64,000 bases of DNA, taken from positions 434,001 to 498,000 of the forward strand of contig JBAGJB010000202.1 in NCBI GenBank assembly GCA_037577475.1. Direction: 5' to 3'. Position 1 is the first letter of the stretch; each line of letters opens with the position of its first letter. A program made the position numbers and the translations under genes. This stretch comes from Chaunax sp. Z400. Taxonomy: Eukaryota > Chordata > Actinopteri > Lophiiformes > Chaunacidae. This document shows, one piece after another, positions 61,542 to 64,000 of the stretch. The notes beneath the pieces were generated by a model that saw nothing but the letters and a program-made list of their open reading frames with translations, ran no database searches and was not told the DNA's origin.

Positions 61542-61965
61542 GCTACAGGTAGAGCTCAGAAGGATAAGCTGCAGACACTTAGTGTTATGAGTTTATGGAT
61601 TCAAAACTCAGTTCCCACATTTAGAGGTTTTTTCCAGTGCAGTGTGAATAATAAATAGAACTTCCGACCACATTCTATAGAGCTGGAGGTATAGCTCAGT
61701 GAGATGAGCTACAGGCGTTAGATGGTTGGCAGTTTAGGATCAAATCCCAGCACTTAGGTGTCTTTTAAGTGTTTTTGCCTCAGTATTGACGATGATAAAT
61801 ATAACATTTGCGCAAAAAAAGTTTTAGCTCAGGGAGGTGGGATCCTGACCCGCAATCCTGGAAAGCAGGTTCGAATCCCGGCTGTCTCGTTCTTTCAAAA
61901 TGTAGCTTCTGTTTGACACAGCTGAGCTTCAAGAGTCTGAGGTTGACGGTTCAAATCCTGATGTT
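61542..61965 (+). repeat. Diverged 144-bp unit and tRNA-like cores (copy 3)
   Basis: As 3,887-4,310: one old 144-bp unit followed by three tRNA-like cores, including the intact ggttcgaatcc B box. Confidence 0.65.
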
Positions 61966-62966
61966 CAGATGAGTCTCTGCGTTTTGTCCTCTGAAGTTTG
62001 AAATGTCAGAAGTAGAACAGGAACAATTGTTCTGTCCAGTCTAGAGGAAACCTGACCATAGCATAAAAACGTGACTCCTCTTTCCAAACTCCAAGGATGA
62101 CCAGTGTCACAACAATCAAGTCCAAACAGGATTTATTTACATTTCTTTACAAAGATACAAGTTTCAAATGTTTACAGCAACTTCATTTAACAAAGTGAAG
62201 GACAGAAAATACATGAAACTTCACTTCCAAACATAAAAAAGAGAAAATCAAAAAGGGTTTCCTTCCTGTTACAGCAATACAGAATATTTACAATATATAC
62301 AAAAGAAACTTCACTACAACAATCATCTAATCACCAATTAGCACAAAGTGATGAGGCAGACAGGAAGAGGAGGAGTCACTGATGGGATCCACAGCTGTGT
62401 TAATGAGGCGCCATCAGTCTCCTGTCCAATCAGCAGCCTCCAGGTGTAACTCTGAAACAACAGAACAAAGTGCCAGCATCAGGAGAACAAAAAAAAACTA
62501 AATAGCAAATACAAGTAGACCAATTTTATCTGTCTTTTTGTCAGACTGAGAACATCTTGCATGATTTTGTTTGATATTTTTTTTAACTGTGAGCAACACT
62601 TCAAATGCAGAAAAGCTAATTATCTGAGCAGTGAGACGTTTTTCTCCACGAGGGTCTGAGATGTGTTCACAGCAACAGGGAAAAACCGACCAACAAATGT
62701 TACCTAAACTATGAGCCACTCTGCAAAAACGGGATCTCTGTTGCGTCACATGAACTCATTTGGGACACTTGGCAGCGTAATGGCGCACGCAGGAGGACAG
62801 GACGAGTCGGGGCAGCAGGAGCGACAACAGTAGGATTTTCTTTTACTTTTCATTCTGTGGAATCGGGAAACACGTTTTTTAAAGCCAAATCATTCACAAG
62901 TACAAAATCAAGCCCGTCAGAAGGCAGTCGATCCCGCACAACTCCTCTAACTGTGCGCCGTGTCAC
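61785..62966. repeat. Internal direct repeat R1a (copy 3)
   Basis: As 4,130-5,311, with the 83-codon minus-strand frame at 62,498-62,749. Confidence 0.85.
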
Positions 62967-64000
62967 GCGTAAAACTCACTACACCAAGATATCAGACCCA
63001 CAGAATGATTTTTCAGAGATAGAAAGGACCCACATAACGCCGAGATGAAGGGTTGATTTGCCCGTCTCTCACCCTGTCCGCTTAACTGACAGTCGGAGAA
63101 AGGACAACGAGCGTAATGAACGGCAAAAAGTCACCTCACTCACAGAAATATCTAAGCCTAATTCTTAAGATTTATGTATTTTAATTACATGTAAATTTTC
63201 CATGAATTTCAATTACATAATTTCAACATAAATAAACTAATAAACTTTATGCGATTCATATTTGTCACTAAAACATGAATGAAATAAGTAAAAGTGAGAT
63301 TTATGTAATAGTTCGAATAAACTTTATGTGTTTTAAATACATAATAAACAGCTTTATGTATTTTTATTCAATAAATGCAATTTGTTTCAATTCAATACAA
63401 ATATGCTTATTAATCAGAATGAATACGTTTAATGTCTTTAAAATACTTAATAACTATGTTTATGCAATAAACTGAATTTATTCTAAATGCATTCTATTTA
63501 TATACTTTTTTTAAATAAACCCAATTTAATTTTTTGTTTTAATTATATATTTTTTTTAAAATTATATATTTTTTCTGTTCACCATACATTTACAATCTGT
63601 TATTAAAATACATACAAGAACAGTCAGACCACCAATAAACTTGTTTCACAGTTTATTTGTTGTGAACTCCAGTGCAAAACTCATAATATGAAATGTCTTC
63701 AAATCCCAATAAAAACATGTATCGCAAAATATACATATAAAAATAGAGTGCCATCTTTTTTGGTTTTGGATCAGTCAATACTACAGTGGCGCACAAGGGC
63801 AAACGAGCTGCAACTTAAGAAACCACATGCAAATAGACAAAACACAAGAAAATTAAGAAGACATCAATTTGACAACACATGCACAGCATTTAGAAAATGT
63901 GCTGCAAAACCACAACACAACAGAAGTGTTTACAAAGGACACATAAAATGATGCATCCCTGGGTGCGCCTTTTCTAATACTGCATTTAAAGAATAGAACA
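62967..64000. other. AT-rich intergenic stretch (copy 3, cut by window end)
   Basis: As 5,312-6,345; no gene recognised. The SAMD3-like exons would follow outside the window if the copy continues. Confidence 0.5.

Larger units (their letters stand above)
55452..64000. repeat. Tandem segmental copy 3 (right end outside window)
   Basis: Third direct copy, matching copy 2 from 31,071 and copy 1 from position 1 (offset 57,588). It retains the 1,779-bp segment that copy 2 lacks. It has a private 27-bp deletion near 60,653 relative to copy 1, between short direct repeats (acagg). Confidence 0.95.

Overview
This is vertebrate, almost certainly teleost, nuclear DNA. The supporting evidence is introns with GT..AG borders, fish-type Tc1 and non-LTR (LINE) remnants, tRNA-derived repeat units, and very abundant CA, CT, TA and longer minisatellites. 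No bacterial, organellar, viral or CRISPR content was seen.

The dominant structure is a head-to-tail series of three nearly identical segments: copy 1 (1-31,070, left end outside the window), copy 2 (31,071-55,451) and copy 3 (55,452-64,000, right end outside). Position 1 corresponds to 33,226 and 57,589, so the repeat period is 33,225 bp, then 24,363 bp. The period changes because of a few large indels: a 1,779-bp loss in copy 2 (copy 1 coordinates 2,482-4,260), a minisatellite of about 4.3 kb against 0.6 kb, a 6,038-bp block present only in copy 1 (20,564-26,601), and a 2,727-bp block present only before copy 3 (52,725-55,451). Between these indels the copies differ by only occasional substitutions.

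Gene content per unit, left to right: (i) decayed Ser/Pro-rich exons, followed by CT- and AT-rich repeats; (ii) a Tc1 remnant, a LINE fragment, tRNA-like units and a 1.2-kb repeat (R1a); (iii) minus-strand exons resembling the C-terminus of the fish SAMD3-like uncharacterised family; (iv) a CA-rich minisatellite carrying the motif AGCTGGAGT; (v) an 11-exon, plus-strand, motor-domain-only relative of kinesin-6 KIF23 (MKLP1) whose frame is intact in both complete copies, with an antisense LINE in its second intron and a LINE fragment immediately after its stop; (vi) in copy 1 only, a 6-kb satellite-rich block with a 144-bp tRNA-like tandem array, a 9-bp satellite and a 108-bp GC-rich minisatellite; (vii) a second copy of the 1.2-kb repeat (R1b), beginning beside a 37-nt perfect palindrome; (viii) an SGNH/GDSL-hydrolase-like gene.

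The SGNH gene is the best complete gene model. At 53,556-55,813 it has a CRE and TATA-type promoter, three phase-0 exons, and a predicted 300-residue protein with a short MSGRGGK start, a coiled coil and a C-terminal SGNH domain with all catalytic blocks. At the copy 1/copy 2 junction the same gene has lost its promoter, first two exons and catalytic serine.

The most notable candidates are the amplified KIF23-like motor with altered nucleotide-sensing motifs and the coiled-coil/SGNH gene. Both sit in an actively rearranging amplicon. Expression, function and the reality of the tandem copies (as opposed to assembly duplication) cannot be settled from sequence alone.
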